Assembly (NCBI GenBank): GCA_963830485.1
Contig: CAWHNE010000031.1
Coordinates: 1 to 64,000, forward strand
Length of the DNA: 64,000 nucleotides
Source: CAIWHR01 sp963830485
Lineage (GTDB): Bacteria; Pseudomonadota; Gammaproteobacteria; Burkholderiales; Casimicrobiaceae
Reading direction: 5' to 3'
Shown: positions 9,979 through 18,105 of the stretch, piece by piece
How positions within the stretch are numbered: the stretch's first letter is position 1
Layout: every line of letters begins with the position of its first letter
The notes under the pieces: generated by a model
Database searches by the model: none
What the model was told of the DNA's origin: nothing
The model's input: the letters and a program-made list of their open reading frames with translations, nothing else
Translations under genes and position numbers: made by a program

Positions 9979-12606
9979 GTGTCGCCCGCCTCCTTCTTCG
10001 CGCAGCTCCTGAACGGCCTCGCCGGGGCCTCGTCGCTGTTTCTCGTCGCCGCGGGCCTGACGCTGATCTTCGGCGTCACGCGCGTCGTCAACTTCGCGCA
10101 CGGCTCGCTCTACATGCTGGGCGCCTACCTCGCGTGGACGCTCGCCGGTGCGCTCGGGCGCAGCCCGCTTGGCTTCTGGGGGGCGGTCGTGCTTGCGGCG
10201 CTCGCGGTCGCGGCGATCGGGGCGCTGATCGAGCGGCTGCTGCTGAAGCGCATCTACTCCGCGCCCGAGCTCCTGCAGCTCGCGGCGACCTTCGGCGTGG
10301 TGCTGATCGTCCGTGACGCCGCGCTCTACCTGTGGGGACCCGAGGACCTGCTCGGCCCGCGCGCCGCGGGCTTCGCCGGCGCCGTCGACATCTTCGGGCG
10401 CGCCGTGCCGTCCTACGACCTGCTGCTCCTCGCGCTGGGGCCGCTGGTGCTCGTCGCGCTGTGGGCACTCGTCAATCGCACGCGGTTCGGCGTCGTCGTG
10501 CGCGCCGCGACCGAGAACCGCACGCTCGTCGGCGCGCTCGGCATTGATGAGGCCGGCCTGTTCACGCTGGTGTTCGCGCTGGGCGCATTCCTCGCCGGGC
10601 TCGCCGGCGCGTTGCGACTCCCCGACGAACCGGCGAACCTCGGCATGGACCTCTCCGTGATCGCGGAGGCCTTCGTCGTCACCGTGGTCGGTGGACTGGG
10701 CTCGATTCCCGGCGCGTTCGTGGCCGCGCTGATCATCGGCCTCACGCGTGCGCTCTGCATCGCCCTCGGCACCGTCGACGTCGCCGGCATCTCTATCGCC
10801 TTTCCGAAGCTCACGCTGGTCGCCGAGTTTGTCGTGATGGCGGTCGTGCTCGCGGTCAAGCCGCACGGCCTCATGGGCGCACCCCCGGCCGCCCCGTCGA
10901 CCACGCCCATCGCCGAATTCCGCGAGCTCGTCGTGCCGCCGGGCCGCCGCACCCTTGCTGGCGCGCTCGTCGCGGTCGCGCTCGCCGCGCTCCTGCCTTT
11001 CGCGGGCGATGACTACGCCCTCGTCCTTGCCACCGACATCCTCGTCCTCGCGCTCTTCGCCGCAAGCCTGCAGCTCCTGATGGGCACGGGCGGGCTAGCG
11101 TCCTTCGGCCACGCCGCGTATTTCGGCCTGGGGGCGTACGGCGCTGCGCTCGCGGTCAAGCACGGCGTGCCGATGGAAGCAGCGCTTGCCATCGCGCCCG
11201 TGGTCGCGCTCGCCGGCGCGCTCGTCTTCGGCTGGTTCTGCGTACGGCTCTCCGGCGTCTATCTCGCGATGCTGACGCTCGCCTTCGCGCAGATCGTCTG
11301 GTCGATCGCGTTCCAGTGGGATACCGTCACCGGCGGCTCGAACGGCGTGGTGGGCGTCTGGCCAGCGGCGTGGCTCGCGAGCCGGCGCGCGTATTACTGG
11401 TTCTCGCTCGCCGTCGCCGGAGGTGCGTTGGCCGCGATCGTCTGGATCGCGCACGCCCCGTTCGGCTACGCGCTCCGCGCGGGCCGCGATTCTCCGTTGC
11501 GCGCCGAGGCACAGGGCATCGATGTTCGTCGCATCCAGTGGGCCGCGTTCGCGATGGCCGGCGCCTTCGCGGGGCTCGCGGGTGGACTCTATGCATTCTC
11601 GAAGGGCAGCATCTCGCCGGAGACGCTGGCCATTCCGCGCTCGGTCGACGCGCTGGTAATGGTGCTCCTGGGCGGGCTCAACGCGATCGCGGGGCCGCTC
11701 GTCGGCGCCGCGGCCTTCACCTGGCTGTCCGATACGCTCGCCCGTACGACCGAGTACTGGCGTGCGGTCCTCGGCGCCGCAATTCTCGTGATCGTCGTCG
11801 GCTTCCCGATGGGCCTCGGCGGCGCGGTCGAAGCGCGTACTCGTACGTGCACGATCATGACGGCGCCGGTGCTCGCGGTCGACGGACTCACGAAGGCCTT
11901 CGGCGGAATCGACGCCGTGCAGGAGGTCTCGTTCCAGGTGAGCGCGGGCGAGCTGGTCGCGCTGATCGGCCCGAACGGCGCCGGCAAGACGACGTGCTTC
12001 AATCTCGTCAACGGCCAGCTCGCGCCGGACGAAGGCACGGTCTCGCTGGCGGGCGAGCGGATCGACGGTCTTCCGCCGCGCGAGATCGCGCGCCGCGGCG
12101 TCGGCCGCACGTTCCAGGTCGCCGCGACGTTCGCGTCGATGACCGTTCGCGAAAACGTGCAGACGGCGCTCCTTGCCAGGCGCGGCTGGCATCGCGGCGT
12201 CGGCGCGCGAGCAACGGACCGCGTGCGCGGCGAGGCCGACGCGCTGCTCGAGCGCGTGCGCATGGCGCGCTTCGCCGATCAAGGGTGCGCGACGCTCGCC
12301 TACGGCGACGCGAAGCGGGTCGAGCTCGCGCTCGCGCTCGCCGCGGGTCCCCGTCTGCTGCTGATGGACGAGCCGACCGCGGGGATGTCGCCGCGCTCGC
12401 GCGGACGGATCATGGATCTCGCCGCCACACTGGCGCGCGAGGAGCGGATCGCCGTGCTCTTCACCGAGCACGACATGGACGTCGTGTTCGGCCACGCCGA
12501 TCGCGTCATCGTCCTCGACCGCGGCCGCATCATCGCCGAAGGAACGCCAGCGTCGATCCGCGCGGACGCGCGCGTGCAGGCGGTCTACCTCGGCGAAGAC
12601 GCATAG
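9979..12606 (+). CDS. Fused branched-chain-amino-acid-type ABC transporter: LivH + LivM + LivG in one chain
   Basis: A single 875-residue frame carries three usual subunits in order. Residues 1-300 are a LivH-type permease (LIFGVTRVVNFAHGSLYMLG). Residues 305-615 are a LivM-type permease (GTGGLASFGHAAYFGLGAYG). Residues 627-875 are a LivG-type ATPase with Walker A GPNGAGKTT, Walker B LLLMDEPTAGMSP and an H-loop TEHDMD. There is no stop or frame change at either join. The Met at 11857 opening the ATPase has no visible ribosome binding site, so fusion is more likely than re-initiation. The GTG start at 9979 has only a weak ribosome binding site. No LivF gene follows: the next gene is an unrelated lyase on the other strand. 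The ATPase may therefore act as a homodimer or borrow a partner. Confidence 0.87.
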   Translation: MSPASFFAQLLNGLAGASSLFLVAAGLTLIFGVTRVVNFAHGSLYMLGAYLAWTLAGALGRSPLGFWGAVVLAALAVAAIGALIERLLLKRIYSAPELLQLAATFGVVLIVRDAALYLWGPEDLLGPRAAGFAGAVDIFGRAVPSYDLLLLALGPLVLVALWALVNRTRFGVVVRAATENRTLVGALGIDEAGLFTLVFALGAFLAGLAGALRLPDEPANLGMDLSVIAEAFVVTVVGGLGSIPGAFVAALIIGLTRALCIALGTVDVAGISIAFPKLTLVAEFVVMAVVLAVKPHGLMGAPPAAPSTTPIAEFRELVVPPGRRTLAGALVAVALAALLPFAGDDYALVLATDILVLALFAASLQLLMGTGGLASFGHAAYFGLGAYGAALAVKHGVPMEAALAIAPVVALAGALVFGWFCVRLSGVYLAMLTLAFAQIVWSIAFQWDTVTGGSNGVVGVWPAAWLASRRAYYWFSLAVAGGALAAIVWIAHAPFGYALRAGRDSPLRAEAQGIDVRRIQWAAFAMAGAFAGLAGGLYAFSKGSISPETLAIPRSVDALVMVLLGGLNAIAGPLVGAAAFTWLSDTLARTTEYWRAVLGAAILVIVVGFPMGLGGAVEARTRTCTIMTAPVLAVDGLTKAFGGIDAVQEVSFQVSAGELVALIGPNGAGKTTCFNLVNGQLAPDEGTVSLAGERIDGLPPREIARRGVGRTFQVAATFASMTVRENVQTALLARRGWHRGVGARATDRVRGEADALLERVRMARFADQGCATLAYGDAKRVELALALAAGPRLLLMDEPTAGMSPRSRGRIMDLAATLAREERIAVLFTEHDMDVVFGHADRVIVLDRGRIIAEGTPASIRADARVQAVYLGEDA

Positions 12607-12628
12607 TGCCGTCATCCCGCGAAGGAGT

Positions 12629-12676
12629 CGTGAGCGCGGCGGGCGAAGCCAAGGCCCGCAGAGCGCGTCACCGCGC
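12629..12676 (+). repeat. Dispersed 3'-end repeat, copy A
   Basis: The segment beginning TGAGCGCGGCGGGCGAAGCC lies 22 bases after the stop of the fused transporter gene. It matches the start of sequences after mucD (60836-60903, minus strand) and inside the end of the GNAT gene (17968-18016). This copy is shorter in the middle than the mucD copy and keeps the final GCGCGATCGA-like part. All three lie at or near gene 3' ends. Confidence 0.55.
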
Positions 12677-12728
12677 GATCGACCCGGCCGACCCAACGTT
12701 CAGCGGCCGGCATCCGGCGATGCGGAGG

Positions 12729-12795
12729 CCGGGAATCCAGCGTCGTTTGCCTTGCGCCCGAAAGATGCTGGGTCCCCGCCTGCGCGGGGACGACA
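12729..12795. repeat. REP-like intergenic repeat with perfect hairpin, copy 1
   Basis: GGGAATCCAGCGTC is followed about 27 bases later by the perfect palindrome GTCCCCGCCTGCGCGGGGAC (12772-12791). The same pair of blocks, in the same order and with similar spacing, recurs at 35222-35309. The element fills the gap between two convergent genes and ends right at the stop codon of the lyase gene. Repeats of this type are common in proteobacterial intergenic DNA. It could form a hairpin in either transcript. Confidence 0.75.
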
Positions 12796-12796
12796 A

Positions 12797-13975
12797 TCAT
12801 CCGGCGAGGCGCGTGAAGCCGTCGGTCAGATCGCCGATCAGGTCCTCGGGATCCTCGAGGCCGATCGCGAGCCGCAGACACGGGCCGCCCGCATTCCAGC
12901 GCGTCGCCGTGCGCGCGCGCTCGGGATAGATCGGGATCACCAGGCTCTCGAAGCCGCCCCAGCTCCACCCCATGCCGAAGAGGCGCATCCCGTCCAGCAT
13001 CGCGTCGATCTTCGCCTTCGCGACCGGCTGCAGCACGATCGTGAACAGCCCCGAGCCGCCGCGGAAGTCGCGCCGCCACAGGTCATGGCCCCGTGAGCCC
13101 GGCAGCGGCGGATAGATGACCTCGCGCACTTCGGGGCGCGCCTTGAGCCACTGCGCGATCGTGAGCGCGCTCGCCTGATGCTGCGCAAGGCGCAGCGGCA
13201 GCGTGCGAAATCCGCGCAGCCCCAGGAAGCAGTCGTCGGACGATGCGGTGATGCCGAGGTCCGTCCACAGGCGGTGGAGCGGCGGGCTCGCCGCCTCGTT
13301 CGCGAGGATGAGCCCGAGCAGCACGTCCGAGTGGCCGCCGATGTACTTGGTCGCTGCGTGCACCGACACGTCGACGCCGTGATCGAACGAGCGGAAGCCG
13401 AAGGGCGTCGCCCACGAGTTGTCGATCGCGACGAGCGCGCCGCGCCGGTGCGCGACGTCGGCGATCGCCGGGATGTCCTGCACCTCGAACGTGAGCGATC
13501 CGGGCGACTCGGTGAACACGAGCTTCGTGTTCGCCCGGAACTCCCGCTCGATCGCCGCGCCGGCCAGCGGATCGTAGTAGCCGACCTCGATGCCGAGGCG
13601 CGGCAGGTGGCGGTCGCAAAACCGGCGTGTCGGACCGTAGACGACGTCGGTGACGAGCGCGTGATCGCCGGCGCGGAGGAGCGCCAGGAACGGCAGCGTC
13701 GTCGCCGTGAGGCCCGAGGGAACCGCGAACGCGCGATGGCCGCCCTCGACCGCGGTGACCGCCTCTTGCAGGTCGGTGACCGTCGGCAGCCCGTGGAGGC
13801 CGTACGAGATGCCGTCGTACTCGCCGGCGGCCGCCTGCTCGAGCGCGGCGACCGTCGGGAAGAGCATCGTCGTCGCGCGGAAGACCGGCGTGTTGACCGC
13901 ACCCATGAACTGCGACGGGTCGCGGCCCAGGTGTCCGGCTTGCGTCGACGGCTTCCAGCGCTTGTCGTCGCTCAA
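12797..13975 (-). CDS. metC: Cystathionine beta-lyase-type PLP enzyme
   Basis: This 392-residue Cys/Met-metabolism PLP enzyme probably cleaves cystathionine to homocysteine, pyruvate and ammonia in methionine synthesis. Family features include GISYGLHGLPTVTDLQEAV, the aspartate region LVAIDNSWATPFGF and the PLP-lysine motif HAATKYIGGHSDVL. The C-terminal FGMGWSWGGFESLV favours a beta-lyase over a gamma-synthase. The TTG at 13975 was chosen because it gives the normal family length; the frame stays open upstream, but that part is Arg-rich and unconserved. It ends against a REP-like repeat and is convergent with the fused ABC transporter gene. The symbol is tentative within this family. Confidence 0.82.
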   Translation of the reverse strand: MSDDKRWKPSTQAGHLGRDPSQFMGAVNTPVFRATTMLFPTVAALEQAAAGEYDGISYGLHGLPTVTDLQEAVTAVEGGHRAFAVPSGLTATTLPFLALLRAGDHALVTDVVYGPTRRFCDRHLPRLGIEVGYYDPLAGAAIEREFRANTKLVFTESPGSLTFEVQDIPAIADVAHRRGALVAIDNSWATPFGFRSFDHGVDVSVHAATKYIGGHSDVLLGLILANEAASPPLHRLWTDLGITASSDDCFLGLRGFRTLPLRLAQHQASALTIAQWLKARPEVREVIYPPLPGSRGHDLWRRDFRGGSGLFTIVLQPVAKAKIDAMLDGMRLFGMGWSWGGFESLVIPIYPERARTATRWNAGGPCLRLAIGLEDPEDLIGDLTDGFTRLAG

Positions 13976-14150
13976 AGGTGCGCCCCCACGTTTGCGGCTG
14001 TCGCCGCTGCGCTGCAATTCGTGGGGCCTCCGGATGAATGCGCTTTCTGCGATGCGGTTTGAGGTCGGCCGCCATCCGCGCTTGCAGACGCGAGCTTCGC
14101 TTCTTGGCTTCGCCCTGCCCGCGCGGGCGTTCGGGGCGGCCCGACCGCGC

Positions 14151-14660
14151 TCATGCCGCGGCCACGTCGAGGCCGAGCCGTCGGCGGATGCCCGCAACCT
14201 CGTCGGCGATCGCGACGCCGGCATCGACGACGATGGCGTCCGCCGGCTCCTCCAGCGTCGCGAACTGGCTCGCGAGCAGTGTGGCGGGCATGTAGCGGTG
14301 TTGCCTCGCTGCGAGCCGGGCGGCGATCGTGTCGTAATCGCCCTTGAGGTGGACGAAGCGAACGTCGCCCGGCGTCTTCGCAGCTCGGGCCAGACGGTCG
14401 CGATACGACTGTTTCAACGCCGAGCAGGCGAGCACCGCGTCACCGCCGCGGGCGAGGATCGCCGCCATCTCGGCCGCGAGGCGGTCGAGCCACGGCCAGC
14501 GATCGGCGTCGACGAGCGGCGTCCCTGCCGTCATCTTCGCGACGTTGGCCGGCGGGTGAAAGTCGTCGCCCTCGATGAACGGCCAGCCGAGTGCCGCGGC
14601 CAGCGTCTGGCCGACTGCGGTCTTGCCGCAGCCGCTCACGCCCATCACGACGACGATCAT
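14151..14660 (-). CDS. gntK: Gluconokinase
   Basis: This 169-residue P-loop kinase phosphorylates D-gluconate to 6-phosphogluconate. It shows Walker A GVSGCGKTAVG near residue 7, the substrate-region motif EGDDFHPPANVAKM, and ACSALKQSYRDRLR-like sequence typical of GntK. The length fits the family exactly if translation starts at the ATG at 14660; earlier starts only add an Arg/Ala-rich leader. No gluconate permease or dehydratase lies nearby, so it is an isolated catabolic gene. Its stop codon is followed by TGAGCGCGG-type sequence that may be a degenerate member of the 3'-end repeat family. Confidence 0.92.
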   Translation of the reverse strand: MIVVVMGVSGCGKTAVGQTLAAALGWPFIEGDDFHPPANVAKMTAGTPLVDADRWPWLDRLAAEMAAILARGGDAVLACSALKQSYRDRLARAAKTPGDVRFVHLKGDYDTIAARLAARQHRYMPATLLASQFATLEEPADAIVVDAGVAIADEVAGIRRRLGLDVAAA

Positions 14661-14703
14661 CGCACGCCCCCCGGCGGCCGCGACGCCGCGGCTCGCTGCG
14701 ATG

Positions 14704-15582
14704 CTACCGGTTCGCGCCTGCCGAGCCAACGCCCCCTCCGGCCGCCCGGCGCGAGGCGGCGATCGCCGCGCCGACAATCAGCGCCCCGCCCGCAAGCGTC
14801 CGCGGCCCGGGAATCTCGCCCAGCAGCAATGCTGCGAGCACGATGCCGTAGACAGGTTCGAGCGCGGCGATCGTCGCGGCCGTGTGCGCGGTCACGCCGG
14901 CGAGCGACGCGATGAACAGCGTATGCGCGAGCGCCGTGCAGACGACACCCAGCACGAAGATCAACGCGATCTCGCGCACACCGATCGTCCCGACCGCCCC
15001 GACCTCGGCGACCGCGATCGGCAGGAGCACCAGCGCGGCCCACGCGTTCTGCCCGTAAGCGATGTCGATCGCCCCGCGCTGCGCCGCGAGGCGGCGGTTG
15101 AGCACCGCGAGCAGCGCGAACGTGAATCCCGAGAGGAGGCCCCAGGCGAGCCCCTGCACCGTCCGGTTTGAGAACGAGGGCTCGGGCACGAGCACCGCGA
15201 GGCCGGCGGCAACGACCAGCGCCGTTGCCGCTTCGATGGCGGTCCACCGGCGCCCGAGCAGCACGCGCTCGAGCATCAGCACGAACAGCGGAAAGCTCGC
15301 GAAGCCCAGCAGGCCGATCGCGACACCGGCAATCTGGATCGCGGCGAAGAAGCTGATCCAGTGCAGTGCGAGAATTGCGCCGTTGGCCGCAAGTCTGAGT
15401 TCGAACAGCGGCCGCACGCCGCCCGCGTGCGCGCGCACGATCGCGAGCGCAGCCGCGGCCACGACGGTCCGTCCGAGAACGATCAAGACCGGCGAGAAAT
15501 CGAGCCAGCGCCCGAACAGGCCGGCGAAGCCGAACAGGAACACCGCTGCGTGAGCAGCGGCGAGCGCGCGTGCGTGCGTCAC
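14704..15582 (-). CDS. EamA/DMT-family transporter
   Basis: This 292-residue inner-membrane protein has ten predicted hydrophobic segments in two EamA halves. The first half contains ALHWISFFAAIQIAGVAIG and LERVLLGRR; the second contains LEPVYGIVLAALLLGEIPGP. Such drug/metabolite transporters usually export small metabolites or amino acids, and the substrate cannot be read from sequence. The GTG at 15582 was selected because it is preceded by GGAAA and starts directly before the first membrane segment. Sequence further upstream includes repeat DNA. It lies 43 bases upstream of gntK on the same strand, so the two may share a transcript without a functional link. Confidence 0.83.
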   Translation of the reverse strand: MTHARALAAAHAAVFLFGFAGLFGRWLDFSPVLIVLGRTVVAAAALAIVRAHAGGVRPLFELRLAANGAILALHWISFFAAIQIAGVAIGLLGFASFPLFVLMLERVLLGRRWTAIEAATALVVAAGLAVLVPEPSFSNRTVQGLAWGLLSGFTFALLAVLNRRLAAQRGAIDIAYGQNAWAALVLLPIAVAEVGAVGTIGVREIALIFVLGVVCTALAHTLFIASLAGVTAHTAATIAALEPVYGIVLAALLLGEIPGPRTLAGGALIVGAAIAASRRAAGGGVGSAGANR

Positions 15583-15648
15583 GGCTGGCCGAGCTTTCCG
15601 TGGTCCACCGGCCCGGATTGTGCCATCCCCGACTTCAGCACCGTGATG

Positions 15649-15735
15649 CGGCGCGAGCGGCGAGCCGGGGCCCCGGCCGTAGGCAAGGGGGAGCGAGCGA
15701 TCGCGAGTCGCCGCTTGCGGCCGACTGCGAGACGC
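15649..15735 (-). repeat. Dispersed GC-rich repeat related to the 28.2-28.7 kb array
   Basis: On the minus strand this segment contains GCGATCGCTCGCTCCCCC, then a CGGCCGGGGCCCCGGCTCG-like block. It aligns with 28608-28672 and partly with 28385-28436. It lies between the divergent EamA gene and the glutamine-synthetase-like gene. The CCGGGGCCCCGG core is itself palindromic. No coding function is apparent. Confidence 0.6.
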
Positions 15736-15824
15736 ATCGATCCAGGTCGGCGGCGCGGAGGCCGTCTGGGCTATCATCTGCGCGCACGAAAGATCGCCGT
15801 CCGCGCGAACCGAGGGAGACATCC

Positions 15825-17199
15825 ATGCCGTTGACCACGTCGGCCGCCAAGGCCATCGCCGCCGTTCGCAACGCGCCGGGCACCCGCGTCAAGGTCGCGG
15901 TGTCCGACATCGACGGGGTGCTGCGCGGCAAGTACATCCACAAGGACAAGTTCTACTCGGCGGTCGAAGGCGGTTTCGGCTTCTGCGACGTCGTTTTCGG
16001 CTGGGACATGATGGACGTCACCTACGACAACACGACGCTGACCGGCTGGCACAAGGGCTTTCCCGACGCGCTCGCGAAGATCGACCTCGGCACGCTGCGC
16101 TCCGTGCCGTGGGACGACGGGGTGCCGTTCTTCCTTGGCGAGTTCGTGCAGGACCAGAACGGGCGCGAGGTTCCGCTGCCGATCTGCCCACGGCAGGTGT
16201 TGAAGCGCGTGCTGAAGCGCGCCGAGAAGCTCTCCGTGATGCCGATGTGCGGGATCGAGTTCGAGTGGTTCAATTTTGCCGAAACACCGCGGTCCTGGGC
16301 GGACAAGAAGGGCGTGGGTCCGACGACGCTGACGCCCGGCATGTTCGGCTACTCGCTGCTGCGCGCGAACGCGAACCGCGAATTCTTCGCGGCGCTGATG
16401 AACGACATGGCCGTGTTCGGCGTTCCGATCGAGGGTCTGCACACGGAAACCGGCCCCGGGGTCTACGAGGCGGCGATCGCGTTCTCAGAGGCGCTCGAGG
16501 CCGCGGACCGGGCGATCCTCTTCAAGACGGGTGCGAAGGAAATCGGCGCGCGCTTCGGCATCATGCCGAGCTTCATGGCGAAGTGGAGCGCCCAATACCC
16601 CGGCTGCTCCGGCCATATCCACCAATCACTGTCCGACGGGAAGAAGAATCTGTTCCACGACCCGAAAGGGCGTAGCGGAATGAGCAAGCTCTTCGAGAGC
16701 TATCTCGCGGGCCAGATCGCCGCGCTGCAGGAGCTTGCACCGATGTACTGGCCGACGATCAACAGCTACAAGCGGCTGGTCGATGGCTTCTGGGCGCCGG
16801 TGAAGCCGACGTGGGGACTCGACAACCGCACGGCGAGCTTTCGCGTCATCGCGGCGAGCCCCAAGTCGACGCGCCTCGAGACGCGCAGCCCGGGCGCCGA
16901 CATGAACCCTTACCTCGCTGCGGCCGCTTGCATCGCGGCGGGCTTGCACGGCGTCGAGCGCAACCTGAAGCTCACCGCCAAGCCGATCCACGGAACGAAC
17001 GTCGGCGCCGAGCACATTGCGCGCGCGCCACGTTCGCTTGATCGAGACCACGCGGATCTTCCGCGATTCCGACGTCGCTCGCGACTGGTTCGGCAACGAG
17101 TTCGTCGATCACTTCGCGGCCACGCGCGAATGGGAATGGCGGCAGTGGCAGGACGCCGTCACCGACTGGGAGATGAAACGCTACTTCGAGATCATCTGA
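15825..17199 (+). pseudogene. Glutamine-synthetase-family gene (gamma-glutamylpolyamine synthetase-like) with a +1 frameshift
   Basis: The first 404 codons read as a GS-family enzyme: VAVSDIDGVLRGKYI at the N terminus, GIEFEWFNF, GLHTETGPGVYEAAI, the ATP/metal segment YPGCSGHIHQSLSDG, and PTWGLDNRTASFRV. At 17037-17039 the reading breaks. Removing one T restores RSLIETTRIF, and the next frame continues to the standard C-terminal AVTDWEMKRYFEII and TGA. The frame as written would instead run on into the following GNAT gene. The start ATG at 15825 follows a GAGGGAGA sequence. The locus suggests a PuuA-like role, joining glutamate to putrescine or a related amine. Either the gene is broken or the base is a sequencing error. 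Confidence 0.82.
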
Positions 17200-17201
17200 C
17201 G

Positions 17202-17469
17202 GGAGCCTGTCGGGCTTACTTTCACGTATGCGTTGCCGGGCCAAGAAGCGATGGATGCCAGGCGCGAGGCGCAGCGAATATCGGGAATATTCGCCAGCCG
17301 AGCAACGACGCAGACGCGCTCGTGGCAGCAACCCGGAGGGACGGGGCGAGTTGGGCGCACTTCTGCGTTGCTCGCCCTTGCCATACTCCCGGTATTCCAT
17401 CGGGCTCGCGCCTTGACCTGCGCCCAATTCGCCTCCGTCGCATGCGCGAAAGCAAGCCCGACAGGCTCC
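17202..17469 (+). mobile_element. MITE-like element, copy 1 (about 268 bp, terminal inverted repeats)
   Basis: Both ends carry GGAGCCTGTCGGGCTT facing inward, and the similarity extends to about 31 bases with three mismatches. The interior contains a small palindrome near GCGAATATCGGGAATATTCGC... and no transposase. A second copy lies at 57012-57280 in the opposite chromosomal orientation. This copy begins two bases after the stop of the GS-like gene, and its right end contains the ATG (17442) of the GNAT gene. The right flank is TA but the left flank is CG, so no clean target duplication remains. Lack of coding capacity suggests mobilisation by a transposase encoded elsewhere. Confidence 0.82.
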
Positions 17470-18089
17470 TAATCCGGCGCCTCGTGCCGGCGGATGCCGC
17501 GAGCTATCGCACGCTGAGGCTGCGCGGCCTCGCTGAGAATCCCGATGCGTTCACCTCGAGCGCCGAGGACGAGGCGACGAAGCCGCTCGCCGCGACCGAG
17601 GCGCGGATCGCACCGGACAGCGCCGATGCCGTCTTCGGCGCCTTCGTCGACGGCGCATTGGCCGGCGTGGTCGGGCTCGCGCGGGAGGTGCGCGCGAAGA
17701 GCCGGCACAAGGCCGTCGTGTTCGGAATGTTCGTGGCGCCGGACTACGGGCGGCGTGGAATCGGCCGTGCGCTGGTCCGCCACGTCGTCGCTGTCGCCGA
17801 GCGTGAACCGGGGCTCGAGCAGCTGGTGCTCACCGTCACGCAGACCAACGACGCCGCACGTGCGCTCTACGAAAGCGAGGGGTTCCGCTCGTTCGGCATC
17901 GAACCGCGTGCGATCCGCGTCGACGGCAGCTACCACGACAAGAACCACATGGTGCTGTTCCTCGACGGAGCGAGGCGGGCGAGCGTAGCGAGCCAAGGCC
18001 CGAAGGGCGCGTCGCCGAGCGATGGAGGTCGGCCGTTGGCTCGGCCACCGAACAGCAACGATGGAGGGAGAGGCCGACCCCGGCGCTGA
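17442..18089 (+). CDS. GNAT-family N-acetyltransferase with repeat-derived ends
   Basis: The core, residues 11 to about 176, is a GNAT acetyltransferase: IRRLVPADAASYRTLRLRGL opens it, DYGRRGIGRALVRHVV is the acetyl-CoA loop, and NDAARALYESEGFRSFG is the usual C-terminal strand-helix. The acceptor is unknown; a polyamine is possible from the neighbours but unproven. The only plausible start, the ATG at 17442, lies inside the MITE, so the first ten residues (MRESKPDRLL) are element-encoded. The last 38 or so residues (from ARRASVASQGPKGASPSDGG) read through a dispersed 3'-end repeat that elsewhere begins with a stop codon. The native ends of this gene appear to be lost at both sides. Confidence 0.78.
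   Translation: MRESKPDRLLIRRLVPADAASYRTLRLRGLAENPDAFTSSAEDEATKPLAATEARIAPDSADAVFGAFVDGALAGVVGLAREVRAKSRHKAVVFGMFVAPDYGRRGIGRALVRHVVAVAEREPGLEQLVLTVTQTNDAARALYESEGFRSFGIEPRAIRVDGSYHDKNHMVLFLDGARRASVASQGPKGASPSDGGRPLARPPNSNDGGRGRPRR
17968..18016 (+). repeat. Dispersed 3'-end repeat, copy B, read through by the GNAT gene
   Basis: GAGCCAAGGCCCGAAGGGCG followed by CGTCGCC matches the repeat after mucD (60836-60903, minus) almost base for base. The preceding GCGAGGCGGGCGAG matches its first part with changes, including loss of the TGA found in the mucD copy. As a result the reading frame of the acetyltransferase continues through it. Confidence 0.6.
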
Positions 18090-18105
18090 GCACCGGGCGA
18101 CCGCG

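Noticed and set aside
9979..12606. Separate livG gene starting at the Met at 11857
   Set aside because: The frame is continuous from the permease with no stop, and no ribosome binding site is visible before that Met.
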